A DNA stretch of 64,000 nucleotides. It comes from Apteryx mantelli (taxonomy: Eukaryota; Chordata; Aves; Apterygiformes; Apterygidae). Numbering within the stretch: the stretch's first letter is position 1; every line of letters starts with the position of its first letter. The stretch spans positions 3,670,001-3,734,000 of the forward strand of contig NC_089990.1 in NCBI RefSeq assembly GCF_036417845.1, written 5' to 3'. Made by a program: the position numbers and the translations under genes. The notes under the pieces are model-generated. The model had not been told where the DNA came from, did not search any database, and worked only from the letters and a program-made list of their open reading frames with translations. Below, piece after piece: positions 9,710 through 22,500 of the stretch.

Positions 9710-12700
9710 ATGGCGGTACCGGGCGGAGGTGCGGGCGCGGGGCCGGGCTGGGCTGCGGCGGCGGCGGCGACACCGACCCCCCCCCCCCCCCGAGCCGCGG
9801 GGCCGGGACCCTGCGCGGCCCCGTTTCCTTTGGCGACGCCCCAAGCGGGGCGGGGGCCGCTGCGGCCGGAACCGGGGCCCGGCCCCGCCTGAGGGCCCCA
9901 ACCGGCCCTGCCTGAGGGGCCTCGTCCTGGGGGAGGCCCGGGGAGGGGGCCGGGGGGGCCCTGGGCTCCGAGGGAGGAGACCGGGGATCCCCGGGGACCT
10001 GGGGGGTCCTGGGGGTTCTCTGGGCCCCGGGGAGGGGGAGTTCCTGGGCCCCGGGGGGTCCCTAGGCCTTGGGGGGGGGATCCGAGGGGCCCCGGGGAGG
10101 GGGCGGGTCCATGGGCCCCGAGGGGTCTCTAGGCCCCGGGGAGGGGGGGGGTCCGAGGGGCCCCGGGGGTTCCTAGGCCTTGGGGGGGAATCTGAGGGGC
10201 CCCGGGGGGTCCCTAGGCCCCGGGGAGGGGGGTCTGAGCAGTCCCGGGGGGTCCCTAGGCCCCGGGGAGGGGGGTCTGAGCAGTCCCGGGGGGTCCCTAG
10301 GCCCCGGGGAGGGGGGTCCAAGCAGTCCCGGGGGGTCCCTAGGCCTTGGGGCAGCATCCAAGGAGCTCTGGAGGGTCCCCAAGCCCCGGGAGGGGGGTCT
10401 GGGGGGGGTCCCGAGGGCCCCGGGCCCGGCATCCCAGCGCTGAGCATCCCCGGGTGCCCGCAGGGCGGAAGGAGGACTCATTCAACGTGCTGGACCTGGC
10501 GGAGTACACCAAGAACCGGCCCTGGTGGCGCAAGGTTTTTGCCCCCAGCTCGGGGTCGAGCGCGGAGAAGTACAACGTGGCCACGCAGCTGGTGATCGGA
10601 GGCGTCACGGGCTGGTAAGAGGCGCTGGGGTCGCCGCCCTTGGCGGAGAGGAGGCGAGCGGGCGCTAGGTGGGTCTTTGGGGGCATCCTGGCAGGAACAG
10701 GGTGGTTGTTGAACTGGGAGCTGAAGACCTGAGAACATCTCTTGGGGGAGGAGGGGAAAGCAGCAGCAGGCTTTGGTTTTTGAGGTGAGATCGTTCTCCA
10801 CAGCTTCTGGCATAATGTGCTGGTGGTGAGTTTTGGGACAGATAAACGTGTCTCTTGGAGCAGAGATTGCTTCCTCCCTTGGGGTGTGGATGTGCTTTGG
10901 GAATCTGCACGAAAACCTCGTGTGGAGGTGGCTTGCTGCATCTCACGCACCGGCATTCGTGCGCATGGTTCCTTGGGATCCCACCACTTGGAGGAAGCAT
11001 TGGGGGCTGTGGCTTGCTTGCAGCTTCGTTCCCACAGTAACGCTGGTTGACTTGAAAACTTAGTGGGATCGCGCTGCTTTGCTGGCACGTCCCTGCTTCT
11101 TGCCATGCCTGCCCTCTCCTGACACCGTTTAAAAGAGAATGACATATCCTGTTAATTTTCTAATAAAAACACAAGCCCGGTGACTTCTCTCTTGTTTTGG
11201 CCAAGTGCATCTATTCGGAAACGGGTAAGAGAGAAGGTTGCTGTGTTGTTTTGCAATGTTGATAAGGAAACTGTGGTCAAAGTAAAGTCTGTTTGACATG
11301 ATATAATGCGTAGCCCTTTGCTGCATGAACGAGCAATGGGGTGGCGCTTGCTTGCGTTCTGGTGGCTGCAGTGATGTTTTACAGGTTAAAGCGTATCACG
11401 CTGCTGGAGGCAGCAGTAGCTTTAGACCACTGTTGCCATCTTATTTCTGCCCCAGTGAAATGAGAAGCGAGCAAATGTTGCTTGAGGTCATTCAGGCTTT
11501 GCCCTGTGCTCTGCTTTCAGTGCTCTGTCGTGGAGTAGCAGCAGATGTGCTGCCTTAATCTCCTATTAGAGATGATGCCAGCTTAAACAAAAGAAAAAAA
11601 GTTAATTCCAGTGAAATCACATGTTTTGGTGATGCTTTTGGGAGAACCAAAAGGGTTTTTGAAGGGAAAAGAAGCAAGTCTGGGAAATGCTGAACTGTAA
11701 TAGTGGGAAGTAAGAAGTTATGAAGCATCGTATTTGGCTGGGCACAAATCCATTCTCCTTTTCTCTGATCTCATTTGGTTTTCTTCTTATCCCACTAGTC
11801 AGGGTGACTCAGTCTTGCATGATTAAGGCCAAATGCTGCCCTGTTTGTGGAAGCGTGCCGAAGCGTGTGTTCGGTGTCCCATTCTCCTGACTGGATCTTG
11901 GTTGATTTGTAGGTGTACTGGATTCATCTTCCAGAAAGTTGGAAAGCTGGCAGCAACAGCAGTGGGAGGTGGCTTTTTCCTGCTTCAGGTATGTATGAGT
12001 AGTGGGCTAGGCTTTCCAAGAACTGTGCGGGGTGGGGAGGAAGGGTTGGCTGGTGATTATAGTAATTAACGACTGTGGTTGTGATTCAACAGGTGATTTT
12101 AATAATTAATGTGTCCCAACAACTTCCTTGTTTGAACACGTGGGGTCAGTTCCCTACTCTGGCAGGAGCTCTGCGTGTCCGTGGATGTTGTGTGCATTTG
12201 TTCCTCATGACATAGATCCCCCGTTCCCGTGGGTAGTATAAAACATATTAGAAACAGCGATGTATGCAAGTGCCATTTGTGGAGTTACACAGGAGCGTTT
12301 TAGAAGCACGTTCGATCACCTTGGTGGTACTTCTTGTGATAGCCAGAGATGAGTCAAGTCTGTAAAGACTTTGAAGCTGTTTTTGGCTTGGTGGCTGTGC
12401 GCTCACGATGTCCCGGAAGGGGCAAGGCCTTTGTTCCCATCTCTGAATAAATTTCTTCCCTCCGTAGCGGCAGCAAAGCAGGAACAGCGTGCGCAGCTTT
12501 GAGGATTGCCAGGAGGTGCTTTTGGCTTAGGGACTGCTAGCGGAAGCTGGGCCAAAGGCATGTGGGGGCTGTCGTTGCAGAGGCACCTGAGTGCAGTGGC
12601 GGTGGGAGCAGGAGGCAGGCTAGGCTACGGCAAACTGGACTGTTGCTGCAGAACTGGTGCCGGAGCTGGCTACTGTCGTTAGTTCTGTGCTGGTGGAGAT

Positions 12701-14385
12701 GGAGGCCCTGGAGAAACAGCCCTTAATCTCAAGGGGGTGGTTGTCCATGTCTGCGATGTGCTTCCCTTCAAGCTGGCTTCCTGAGGAGTTGAGCTAGAAC
12801 AGATGAGGATCTTTATAATGTACTGGGGAAGAGGAGGGAAACGGAGATTTCAGTCTCCTCCAACTATGTTTCTTCTGGTTTCCAAGAACCGTGGACCTGA
12901 GAAGAGCATCTTGGATGCTGAAATCTAGCTTGTACCTCCTGCAGGAGGCAGAACAATTCGTAGACCTCATGCAGCAAGGCTTCATTGTTTTGGTTTCCAG
13001 TTTTGTGTCTTGCATAGCTTGTTCTCCCTGCTGTTCTGGTTCCACTTGTTCTGCTGACGGCCAAAAGCTTGCCCTGAGCAGGGAGAGTTTCACCGTTGAA
13101 TCATCCTGACCAGATAAAATACTTAGGGAGGAACAGCCTATTAATAACTGTGCCCACCCACCGCAGCGGGAGAGCTGAGTCCCAGCAACACACGTGGCAG
13201 TTGTGAGGGGGAGGGGATGCCAGCTTTACATTAGAGAGAAGAAGCTGAAACATGCTGAGCTGGAACGGTGCGCCCATCTGTTAGAGGATTACTGTGGCAG
13301 GCAGATGTTGCGGGATGGTTAATATAAACTGCGGGGACGGTGCTTTTTCCAACTCTTAAGCTTGCGTGCTCAATCTCTTCTCTCTCAGCCTGCTGAACCA
13401 GTGTGTGGGGTGGCTTTGGTTTGGGGAGGGGTGGGATGGCAAGGGGGGTTCGTTTAGCCATAGCTGTGCAGGATTTCACTCCAGGAGCTTTCTTTCCACC
13501 CCTCAAAACTGTAGATTGCAAACCACACAGGATACATCAAAGTGGACTGGAAGCTTGTAGAACGGGACGTGAACAAAGCCAAGCAGCAGCTGAAATTTCA
13601 CAGCAGTGGTAACAAAATGCCTCCAGAAGTGAAAAGCAAAGTGGATGAGGTGAGACAACTCTCCCAGGATATGTGTAGGTGCCCAGCCGGAGGGACAGCG
13701 GGAAACAGGACCAACTTCTGGGCTCTTAGGGATCTTCCATCGTGGGAGTGCTTGTATAACAGCAGAACAGGAGAGATGGCAAAGCTACCCAGGTGAATTT
13801 GAGACAGCCAGGGGGCTTCTAGGCATGATGCCAGCTTCCCATGTGTTATAGCAAGTTTCTTGATGTTGGAAGAAAACTCGCCGGGATTGTGGGGAGCTCA
13901 AGAAGAATCTCTTCAGTCTGACAAGCATAGCTAAGCAGATGTGGTAGCAGCGTGGTCTGGTCACTCTGGGCTCTGCTGTGCCCTGGTCTGGCACGCGCAT
14001 TCATTTGTCGTGCCCGTTACAGTGTGCTGATTGTAGCCGAGCCCTGGGTGCCTGATGCAGGGCTGCGTAAGCTCTGGCTGCGCGGCAGCTCTCGCAGGGT
14101 CCAGGCTGCTTGGGGATACTAACTGTGCAGGAGCCGTATGTGGGGATGGGAGCAGGGAGGTCATTAGGGAGGCTCCTTTCCTGGAGCTGAGCAGTGGCTG
14201 CTTTCCCAGCTCAGGGAATAGCCTGAGAGGCACCTTGTCGTGGGGAGGACGCGTGAGTGACCTGCTGTTGTTGGAGAACACTGTTGGCTCTTCTCTCCCC
14301 TGCTTAGGTGATCACGTTTCTGAAGAAGAATGTTATCCTGACCGGAGGGTTTGCTGGAGGATTTCTGCTTGGAATGGCATCATAG
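9710..14385 (+). CDS. FUNDC2: FUN14 domain-containing protein 2
   Basis: FUNDC2 is an outer mitochondrial membrane protein of the FUN14 family. Coding exons are 9710-9728, 10464-10614, 11913-11988, 13515-13649 and 14308-14385. All have GT-AG borders and consistent phases, giving 152 residues. The core runs from a PWWRKVF segment (about residues 25-31) through [13 protein letters not shown] and [16 protein letters not shown], with membrane segments at about 47-65 and 70-88, to a third one at the C-terminus ending GGFLLGMAS. Residues 13-16 (FNVL) fit the LC3-interacting pattern that FUNDC1 uses as YEVL. The amino end is only seven residues before the conserved block, shorter than in human FUNDC2 (189 residues as recalled). 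The choice over FUNDC1 rests on the [15 protein letters not shown] segment and on the F8/CMC4/BRCC3 neighbourhood. The first exon is only 19 coding bases inside a CpG island, so the start is the least certain part. Confidence 0.92.
9950..10410 (+). repeat. G-rich minisatellite in FUNDC2 intron 1
   Basis: Most of intron 1 consists of tandem copies of a unit of about 42 bases containing TCCCTAGGCCCCGGGGAGG and a run of six or more Gs. Three consecutive copies at about 10220-10345 are almost identical and the leftward copies are more diverged. Multiple G-runs per unit on the coding strand make G-quadruplex formation plausible. The array ends some 50-60 bases before the exon 2 acceptor. Confidence 0.85.
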
Positions 14386-17300
14386 GAACTGCACTCGACT
14401 CTCCTTTCTTGCCCAGCCTCCCTGTCCTCTCCTTCGTGTTCCCTCTCACTTAGAAATCAGTGGCTGTTGCCAGCAGGCTCAATCCCTTCTGCTCCCAGGT
14501 TTCAACCTGTACTTCTTACAGTGCTGCTCTGATTTCCAGCTTTTTCCTCTGTCTGGGCTGTTTGGGTGCTGGGACTGGTCTGAAGCTTATGACACCCAGC
14601 GTATCAGTGTGATTCCTTTCTCCACCCAATATGCCCAGATTTTGGTGAGTTGCAGCCTCATAAATATGTGGGGGCAGAGAACTCTCTGAACAAGCTTCTT
14701 CGCAGGTGCCCAGGACTGTTAACGTTTGTTTGTCTACCAGTATGTGTATACAACAGCTATCGGTTGTTCACTGCTACTTGGCTTGTACTTCTCTTCCCTG
14801 GTACCTGGAAAGGCTGTGCTTCCCTCTGCGCAGAGGTGATGTGTGAAATCCAAATGTGGCTGGCTGTCCTTGGGTGGAGGCAGAAGTGTCGGGGGCAGCT
14901 TGGGCTCTGTGCTGGAATGGGCTTCCGGGCTGGTGGTTAAGGAGCCAGTTCACGCTCTGTGTGGGCCTGGGGCGTTCTCCTGCCTTCCCCCTGCTGTTGC
15001 ACTACATGTAGATGGCCATTTCGGCTTCTCCTCTGCTGTTATTTATACCCCTTACTGGAATTGCAGCGCTGGCACTGCTGATGGAAACTGAGCACCATGT
15101 GTGACTCTCCGAGCCCTTTCCTTATCACGTCTACTGCAAGTCGCTGAGCTTCCCGCACTGCAGAGCGCAGCTGCCTTGCTTGCCGGCTGGCTGCTCAGCC
15201 TTTGAAATGTGCTGAGGCGCTCTCGTTTGCTCGACCCATCTGTGTCGGGCCGGCTGGCTCAGGTGGCGCGCGTTTCAGCTGTGCTGCTTACTGTAAATTA
15301 CCTTGGGGCTCAGACTGGTGTGCCGAGGTCTAGCATGGCCTTGCCTGGCCAGCGTGAAGTTGGTGATGCCCATAAGAATGTAACTGTGTGGGACAGGGTT
15401 GTAGACAGGAGATGCATCCTGATTTAGGGTACATTGTACTAGTCCAGGATCCCTGTTGCCAGCTCAGTTGGAGTGGGGGGAAGGATATGAAATCTGGCTA
15501 GAACTGCTTTGAGCACAGTCTTTTATCTGCCTCTGCAGAATACAAATCCCATCTCCCTGCTCTCTGCAAACTGAATTATTTAATCTTTCCAGCATCTGCA
15601 TCCTGGGGGCTGCTGCAGTCAGAATGGTTCAGCTGCCTTTCTCTAGTGTCTCTTGGAAATCGCAGGTTCCTTTGAATGTGTTTGGCAATAACTCCCATTT
15701 CTTTTCCTTCCCCAACCTGAGACTGTGGTTACGGAGATGCTACTTGGAGCAGCTAAGGCAGCCTGCTTACCTTCCTGTCTGCTTAGGAAAACAGGGTGCT
15801 TAGGCCTAAATGACAAAGATGGTAGGAAAACCAGGGTGTATTCCTGTGGCAGGGGCCACTTCTAGCTTTCTGCTTAGGTAATGTTCCTTCCTTCTTTGAG
15901 CTTACTAGCTTGTCCCCATTCCCACAAAAAGAGCTATCCCCTTAATTCCCGTATCTGCAGCCCTTTCCCTGCAGTTAATGAGGCAGCCAAGATGCAGAGC
16001 CCTGCTGTTTTTGGCTCAGTGCAGCTATGTGCAGAGCAGAACTCTAACCTACAAGAGAAAAGGGAAAAAAAAAATTCTACAAAAAAAAAATTCCTTAGAG
16101 CTGTTCTGTACTGGTTGGTGCTGGGTTGGCATTGCTTCTTTCCAGCATCTGGGAACTTGTGTGACAGCAGGGTGATGATGTCCTCCAGCACGTTATGTGT
16201 AAGCATATGTGTAAGCATTCTCTCTTGTTGAGAATGGGTCTCTTCTGCTGGAAGTCAACCCATCCGACTTGGGAAACGTGCTAGAGAATGGCAAAGTGCG
16301 TGAGTGTTGAGGATGCAGCGCCCGGGGCAGCGGCTGCACCCTCTCCTGCGCTGCGCGATGCCACGTTACATTGCTGGCTCGTGGCATGGACGGAAGTGGG
16401 GGGCCTTCCCCAAGGAGAAATGCTGGTGGAGCTGGAACTATGGGTTCTGCCACCAGAGGTTTTGGGGTGAGCGCTTGCAGTTGACTTTGTTTTGCCCTGT
16501 GTTCGTTGAAGTCAATGTAGCAACACATTGAGTTAGTTGAGGTTTTCTCACCTTCTTGATCCTAAAAGCAGCTGCGGGTAATCAGGAAGCAGAAGTTGGT
16601 GTCTTTGCTCCTGTCCTGCCGTACGTGCGAGCAGGCAGGCTCGCACGCCTGTATTGATGACCTTCTTAAAGGCCATCAAGGGCTGTAGGAATGCTGTGAG
16701 GCAGCAAATAGGTCCTCAGTAAATCACTATTTGGGAGTGGAGTGACAAAAGACTGCTTTTTTTTTCTTTTTTTTTTTTTTGGTAGGAAATGCAGCTGAAT
16801 GTGCATGAATTCATACAGGTATATTGCAGGATCTCCCTTGTTCCTGTAGGGAAAAAAATGTTACTTTACCTCTGCCTGGAGTGTTACCTAACACAGCTTT
16901 CTACTGAGGCACACTTCTCTCTCCAAAGCTCAAAGTAAATAATTAACAGGCCTTAAGGCTCAAATAAATCCCTGTTATTTCTGCCCCAGCCTAGGGAAGG
17001 GTGTACTGGGCCCTGTTCCCCAGGGTCTGGAGTTGCTGCTATGGAGAGAAATGGGCCAGAGGTGGCCCTAATCGAGCTAAGATGTCTCGATTCCTGCTGG
17101 AAGGAGAAACAAGTCGTTGAGACAAATTCACGTTGAGTTTGGTGTGAACGTAGGCAGGGAGTGGGCAAGGACATCAAAATCTGGCAAATCTTTCTGCTGT
17201 TCCAGTGTTGGACTCGTGGCTGGCACCATTTGAGTGCTGCGTGGCTGCACTGGAAGTTTTGATGCTGGATGAACAATGTCCATGGGGCTGCATTTGCATT

Positions 17301-17483
17301 GCTGCAGGTGCCAAAATGAATGTCCCACCCCCCCTCCATCACACGTGTGCATGCACACACGCTCCCCTTGGACTGGTTTCAACAACTTCTGGCGCCCGTT
17401 CCGGTACGGGAAGGTTTAAAACACACTAGGCGTGTAAAGTCTTTTTATATATTGTATGTAAATGCTTGTTGAAGTGATATTTT
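14386..17483 (+). other. FUNDC2: Probable long 3' UTR of FUNDC2
   Basis: After the FUNDC2 stop codon there are about 3.1 kb without a recognisable exon before a good polyadenylation signal. No splice sites, repeats or other genes stand out. The stretch includes a T-rich tract near 16757-16783 and an AATAAA at about 16964, which could serve as an earlier end. Continuous transcription through it is inferred. Confidence 0.4.
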
Positions 17484-17489
17484 ATTAAA
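17484..17489 (+). terminator. FUNDC2: ATTAAA polyadenylation signal, FUNDC2 candidate
   Basis: ATTAAA lies in an AT-rich stretch and is followed within 35-50 bases by a GT-rich segment (TGTGAGGTCTGTTG), the usual arrangement of a cleavage site. It would end the FUNDC2 transcript facing the convergent CMC4 transcript. Confidence 0.4.
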
Positions 17490-18249
17490 CAGTTTTGCTC
17501 TAATAGCTTCTCCGTGTGAGGTCTGTTGACTTCTCGGGAACCAGCCTCTCCTTGCCTTATCCAGCGTGTCACGTTTGATTCGTGGGAGCAGCGGCAGCCG
17601 GTCTGGGAGCGTAAAGCTCCTCGCAGCACGCCGGCTGCCTTCCCTCCTCGCCGCAGGTAAAGCGGGCTAAGAGTGGGCTGCCTGACTGAGTCCCTCTCCC
17701 TGATGGTCCTGGCACCCATCAGCCGTGCTCCCGAAAGCTGGGCTGTCTGGGGTGGACAGGGGGTTCTCCTGCCAGCCTGGCTTCAGAGCGAGCCTCCCTG
17801 CTGAACCAGCTCTCTGCCTGCGTAGGGGTGGGCGTGAAGGCAAGGCTTTTCTTTTCTAATGGGTGTAATAGAAGCCTAAGTACTTGCTTCTGATCATCTA
17901 TTAGTGATCGTCTTTCCGCTGCTCCTGCTCAAGATAGGGCAATAAGGAAACGTGAGCTTCTCGTCAGGTGTCTGAGCTGCCTCACTGCCTTGCTGTCGTT
18001 CTCCCTGCTCTTCAAGAATACTAAAAACCCTCTTTTGTCTTAGGGTTTTTCTGGGCGGGAAGGGAAGGCTAGCTCTGAATTATTCTGATCCTGAGCCCTG
18101 GATATAAAAATATCAAGCAGCTTCTATTTAAACATGGTGTTGTCATATGCAGCCCTGGACTGTGAACGGCAGCCAAGCTGCCTGGCTCTCTCCAGCTATG
18201 TTGCATTCTCAACAAACAACCAAACTGAGACTGCAATTTGTTCCAGTCA

Positions 18250-18255
18250 TTTATT
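18250..18255 (-). terminator. CMC4: AATAAA polyadenylation signal, CMC4 candidate
   Basis: AATAAA on the minus strand, 1.3 kb downstream of the CMC4 stop codon. If used, the CMC4 3' UTR would end about 760 bases from the FUNDC2 signal, making the two genes convergent neighbours. Confidence 0.35.
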
Positions 18256-18399
18256 TGTATCATGGTATTTCAGAGCAGTGAATACAGATGGTTTGCTCTT
18301 CTAGGCTTCAATACACTCATCTATTGTGCCTAGACTACAGTGGTCTGTTTATAGAAGCTGTATTTAATAATTAAGTTGTACTTGATCACAGCACAAAAG

Positions 18400-18770
18400 T
18401 CCTTTACGGCTAGATCTAATGACAGAGTTAGGAGCCTAGTGGGTTCGAAGTCTGATATTGAGGTGTCTGGGCCCTGTTATGGACTTGGCACCCACTGAGG
18501 TGCCTGGACTCCTGCTACAGTGGACGGAGAGACTTAGGCAGCTCTGAAGGGTGATGCAGGAACCTGTCTACCAAGCTCTGCCTACAGGTCACAGGAAATT
18601 CTGCTGCACGGGTGAGAGCATCTGAAAAGCCATCTCGCCCTGGGGTCCAGACACAGCATGCCTGCAAGTGAGAGTCTGGATGCTCTGTGGAAAGTGGGTG
18701 CCTATACCTTGCTCAGTGAGGGCACCTAAATCAGTTCTTGGATCTAGCCCAGGGCTTTGTGACAGGCCTC
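18400..18770. repeat. Old interspersed repeat relic
   Basis: The stretch has a repetitive vocabulary of AGGTGCCT, GGCACCTAAATCAG and GGATCTAGCCCAGGG. This resembles the 'cctaactcccatt...ggcacctaaatacc...gatctgggcc' pattern I recall from an old amniote repeat family. No ends, target duplication or coding part can be made out, and the family assignment is open. Confidence 0.3.
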
Positions 18771-19017
18771 TGGGTACCAGAGCATTGCGTTATGCTGGGT
18801 TCATAACATATTGCTTAAAGGTGTTCAGTTATACATAACAAATTTATAAATTTTTTTATATCAACAGTCAGATTTTTCCAAATGAATATTGCTCTTTTAA
18901 AAATCCTATTCCTGTAGCAATCCCTGAAATAATGTTCCTGTAACATCTTTATTGTCATGCAAATAGCAGCGTGTAGGCAATCCCAATATAAAGTAATCAA
19001 AACTCTATCCAGTGGGA

Positions 19018-19125
19018 AGGTGAGGCACTTAGGCAAAGTGACTTGCAGTCACTCAGGATCTACATCAGAACTGGGAACAAACCCCAGATCTGACTCCCGT
19101 TCTTGAGCTTGAACCAGTGGACAGG
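19018..19125 (+). repeat. MIR-like SINE relic
   Basis: The order GAGGCACTTAGGCAAAGTGACTTGC, then a GTCAC box, then AACTGGGAACAAACCCCAGATCTG, then GACTCCCGTTCTTGAGCT, follows the right half of the MIR consensus. That consensus reads gaggttaagtgacttgcc, ggtcacacagc, gctgggattcgaacccaggtctg, then gactccaaagcccatgct. It is strongly diverged, as expected of an ancient CORE-SINE copy. It lies in the presumed CMC4 3' region. Confidence 0.5.
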
Positions 19126-19565
19126 TGAATGTTGTCTGAAACTACTGCAGGATGACAGCATTACCTTTGCTGTGTCAAGATGGTCGTTTCATGTGTCACA
19201 TTTAAACTCACTCTTTTGAGCTTATTTCCTGTACCTCCCACTCCAGAAGCCAGAATGAACTTGGTTCCACCCCTGCATTTGGATACCGAGGACGGATTAG
19301 AGTAGGGTAAGCATTCTAAAAACATCAAATTGACTTTTCACAGACACAGGTGCAATGCTAAGACAATGTAGATGATGTTTTGGTACAGCAAGTAAAGTCT
19401 GTTAACCAGGCCATCTGTTGGTACTGCGTTTTACTTTTTGGTGCACGGGATGGTGTGTTCTAGGAGCGATCTGGCTTTCCTGAAAGTCTAGAGAAGGACT
19501 GAAAAAAGCACATACGAGCTCTGCAGGTGAGTCCGTGCTCCGGCACCTGCTGGAGCTGCAGTGTG

Positions 19566-22500
19566 TTACTGAGGTGGTGGTGGGATTCCTTTCGAAGCAG
19601 CCTTAAACTTTTCTCTCTCTCTTTCTTCTTTCTCAAACCCTGAGCAGCAGACGGATCTGCCCTTGGGGTACCGGGCACAGCACTTCCGCATCTCCCGAAG
19701 CACAGCTTCGCACTTAGACTCCACGTAGTTGTTCGCTGGAAAATAAAATAAAAAGAAGAAGGGTGACACTAAGTTTGCGCTGCGGAGCAAGTTTTGTCCC
19801 CAGAGGGGACACATCTAGCCCAGCCCTTCAAGCACTGCACAGCGTGCTTCGCTGAAAAGCCAGAGCTGCTTGCAGACATTTCATCGCTTCCCCTGCTCTA
19901 CAGAAACTCTCATTAGTTGCATTTGTCTAAAGCCACACCAAGCCAGCCTTGCTGTTGTCGCTGGGAGCACCGTCAGTCCCCTAGTTCTGTAGCTATCGCA
20001 TGTCGCTACAGTAGGAATGAAGTTTCCCTCGTCGCTGCCCTTCGATCCCTGCCTTCTTTAGCCTTTTACACTGAATCTTGTGATCCTTGTTCTCAAGCCC
20101 AAGTGCCATGTTACTATAAGGTTTGCAGCTGATACAAGAGCATCCAAAGAGGACTTGCTATAAGTATGGACGTGTGCACGCTTCATCGCCGTGGGGTTTG
20201 TAAAAGGAAGGAGAGAAGCATGACTGAAAGCACCCCTCCAGTGGCCCGTAATTTTGGGGGAGTAAGGATGCAGTTTTGCAAAGTAATCCGAGCTTCCCAC
20301 CGCAACACAGCATGCTAGCAGGAACGCTTATCCAGGTGCCTGCAGCTGAATCCAAGCTGCATGGAGCCAGGGGGTGACCACCTTCCATGCACAGGTCCCA
20401 CCTCTAGCTTGGGAGGTCCTCAAGCTGAATAATTTACTTGTCCTCCTCTCCATCTGCCCTAGGTTCCTGCTCTCAGGCGCTGTTGGCGACGGGGCACTGG
20501 GTGAAACGAGCTGCTGGGATGACTGGGCGCGGGCAGGGCTCTTTGTCTAAGGATGCCCCCGCGCCCGTCCCTCTGCTGCCGCCGCGCTGCCTTTGCTTCA
20601 GGCTCTGAGCGACTTCAGCTGCCCCGGCAGGGTCGGCATCCCTTCTGCCCCAGCTCTGCGCTTGCTGCCGCCGTGCTCGGCAGCGTGGCTGCGTGACGCG
20701 CTGCGTCCCACAGTGCTTTGCAGGCCGGCCACCGGGCCGGCGGAGGGGAGACCCCGGCTCCGCCAGCCGCCTGCAGCTGGTGCCTCAAAGGAGCAGCTAC
20801 CTGCCTGCCTGCCTGCCTGCCTGCCTGCCGAGCGGTGTGGCGCGCGTGGAGCTGCCTACCGCTGCCGCGGGCGAGCGGCGCGAGCGCTGCGCTGCTGCAC
20901 GTGCTGCCACCGCACCCCCCCCCCCGCTTCATACAGGCCGGCACAACAGCCAACCCGGCGTGGGACAAAGCTAGCGTCCACTGGAGATCCCAGCAAGAGC
21001 CAGCGAAAGCGTTCCAGTTAACGAGCCAGCCAGCCAGGTCCCGTCTCTGGGCTATGAATTCCCTGACTGAGTTTGTGAGTGATGTGTGATGAAAACATAG
21101 AGGTCACCCCTGAGAAAAAAAGCCTGTGGTGATGCTACTGTTTGCACCAGCTGGCAGCTTGAGTCTGCCCAGTGATCCCAAACGAGAGGTTTTGCAGGCC
21201 TGACTGGCCACTGTCATCTCCAGCTTGCTCTCAACGTCTTACTGTAGAGCAGCTTCAGACACGGTGACCAGCTGCTCCAAAGCTTTGCCTCTCCCAGGCC
21301 TTAGGAAACCAAGACTAACAAATCCCGGTAGCTTGGGAAAGATACTTTCAGCTCCAAGCCTCTGCTGGGCTCCCCTGGGTTAGAAGAGAAGGGAGTTGAC
21401 AGCCTGGAAGGCAGGTCAGGCCCTTGGGAAAGTCAGCTAACCTCTCCCTACCATAGTGGTCCCATGAGGGGTGCTCCAAGGGCTCTCTCAACTGCTGCTG
21501 TGCCTGTGCGGGCTTGTTCCTAGAACTACTGCTACGTACAGGCACACCCTGCTATCCATCGAGGCTGCGTTCCTGAAAAGCACAACGGTTAGTCGTACGA
21601 CGGACAGCAAAACACGAAGCGCTTTGCAGCGGGCATTCAGCCTCCCAGAGGAAGCAGCCGCGACCTGTTAGCACCACGACCCTCTCCGAAGCGGCAGCCT
21701 TTGAAAAGGCAGCATCTCCCCAAGGTCCTGCTCCTGGCCCTCCATCCGCCACACTGCATACGTTGTCCCTGGGCATTGGTCCGTTAAGTCTCCGTACCCA
21801 TCCCTATTATTTCCATCCTCTAGTACATTAATTCTTACAGGAAAAATTGCTTCGCTGTCTGTCAAACTCAGCAGTTTCATCTGTACAGCTCCATAACAGG
21901 ATAATATAGGGTCAACAACACAACTCCAAAACGATAGCTAGAGAAGTGGCGGACAGCGGGGTGTGTGCGTAGCAGAGTAAAAGCGCTTCTGTGCTAACAT
22001 TTAAGCATTCGAATCAAATCTGTACACATAGCTACACCAGTAAAACATTTGGAATAACTTCCACGAATGCTATGAAAATAACACTGCCACAGATGGGACC
22101 AAAACGGGTTCAACCATTAGCTTTTAAGTGAAGTTACTATGGGGAGAGAAGTCAGCCAGCCCTTCCCATGAGAATGCTCCAAATTTCAAGAGCCATGGCA
22201 AAGCAGGCATTATTTCCACAGACTTTGGGGGCGTGGAGAGCGATTTGTTTGAGCCCTTGCCTCAAGCTGATCACAGCTTCCAAAAAAAAAAACAATCCTG
22301 GGAAAGACAGACATCTACCAAAACCTGACTGTGGCTTTTCCCTCATTCTTCCAGATGCTTTTCCTCCTCTGCTCTTCCCCAGCCTATCAGGCTGTTGCGT
22401 TACCTGCACAGATCGCAACCATTACGTTTGCCGAGGGTTGCAGAGCTGTCGCGCGACTTCCCCAGCAGGACTTCACCCACGCATTACGTGCTAGCTAACC

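Noticed and set aside
9287-10595. Long frames through the FUNDC2 upstream and intron 1 arrays
   Set aside because: They translate tandem repeats in several phases, and the true FUNDC2 exons use only small parts of the region.
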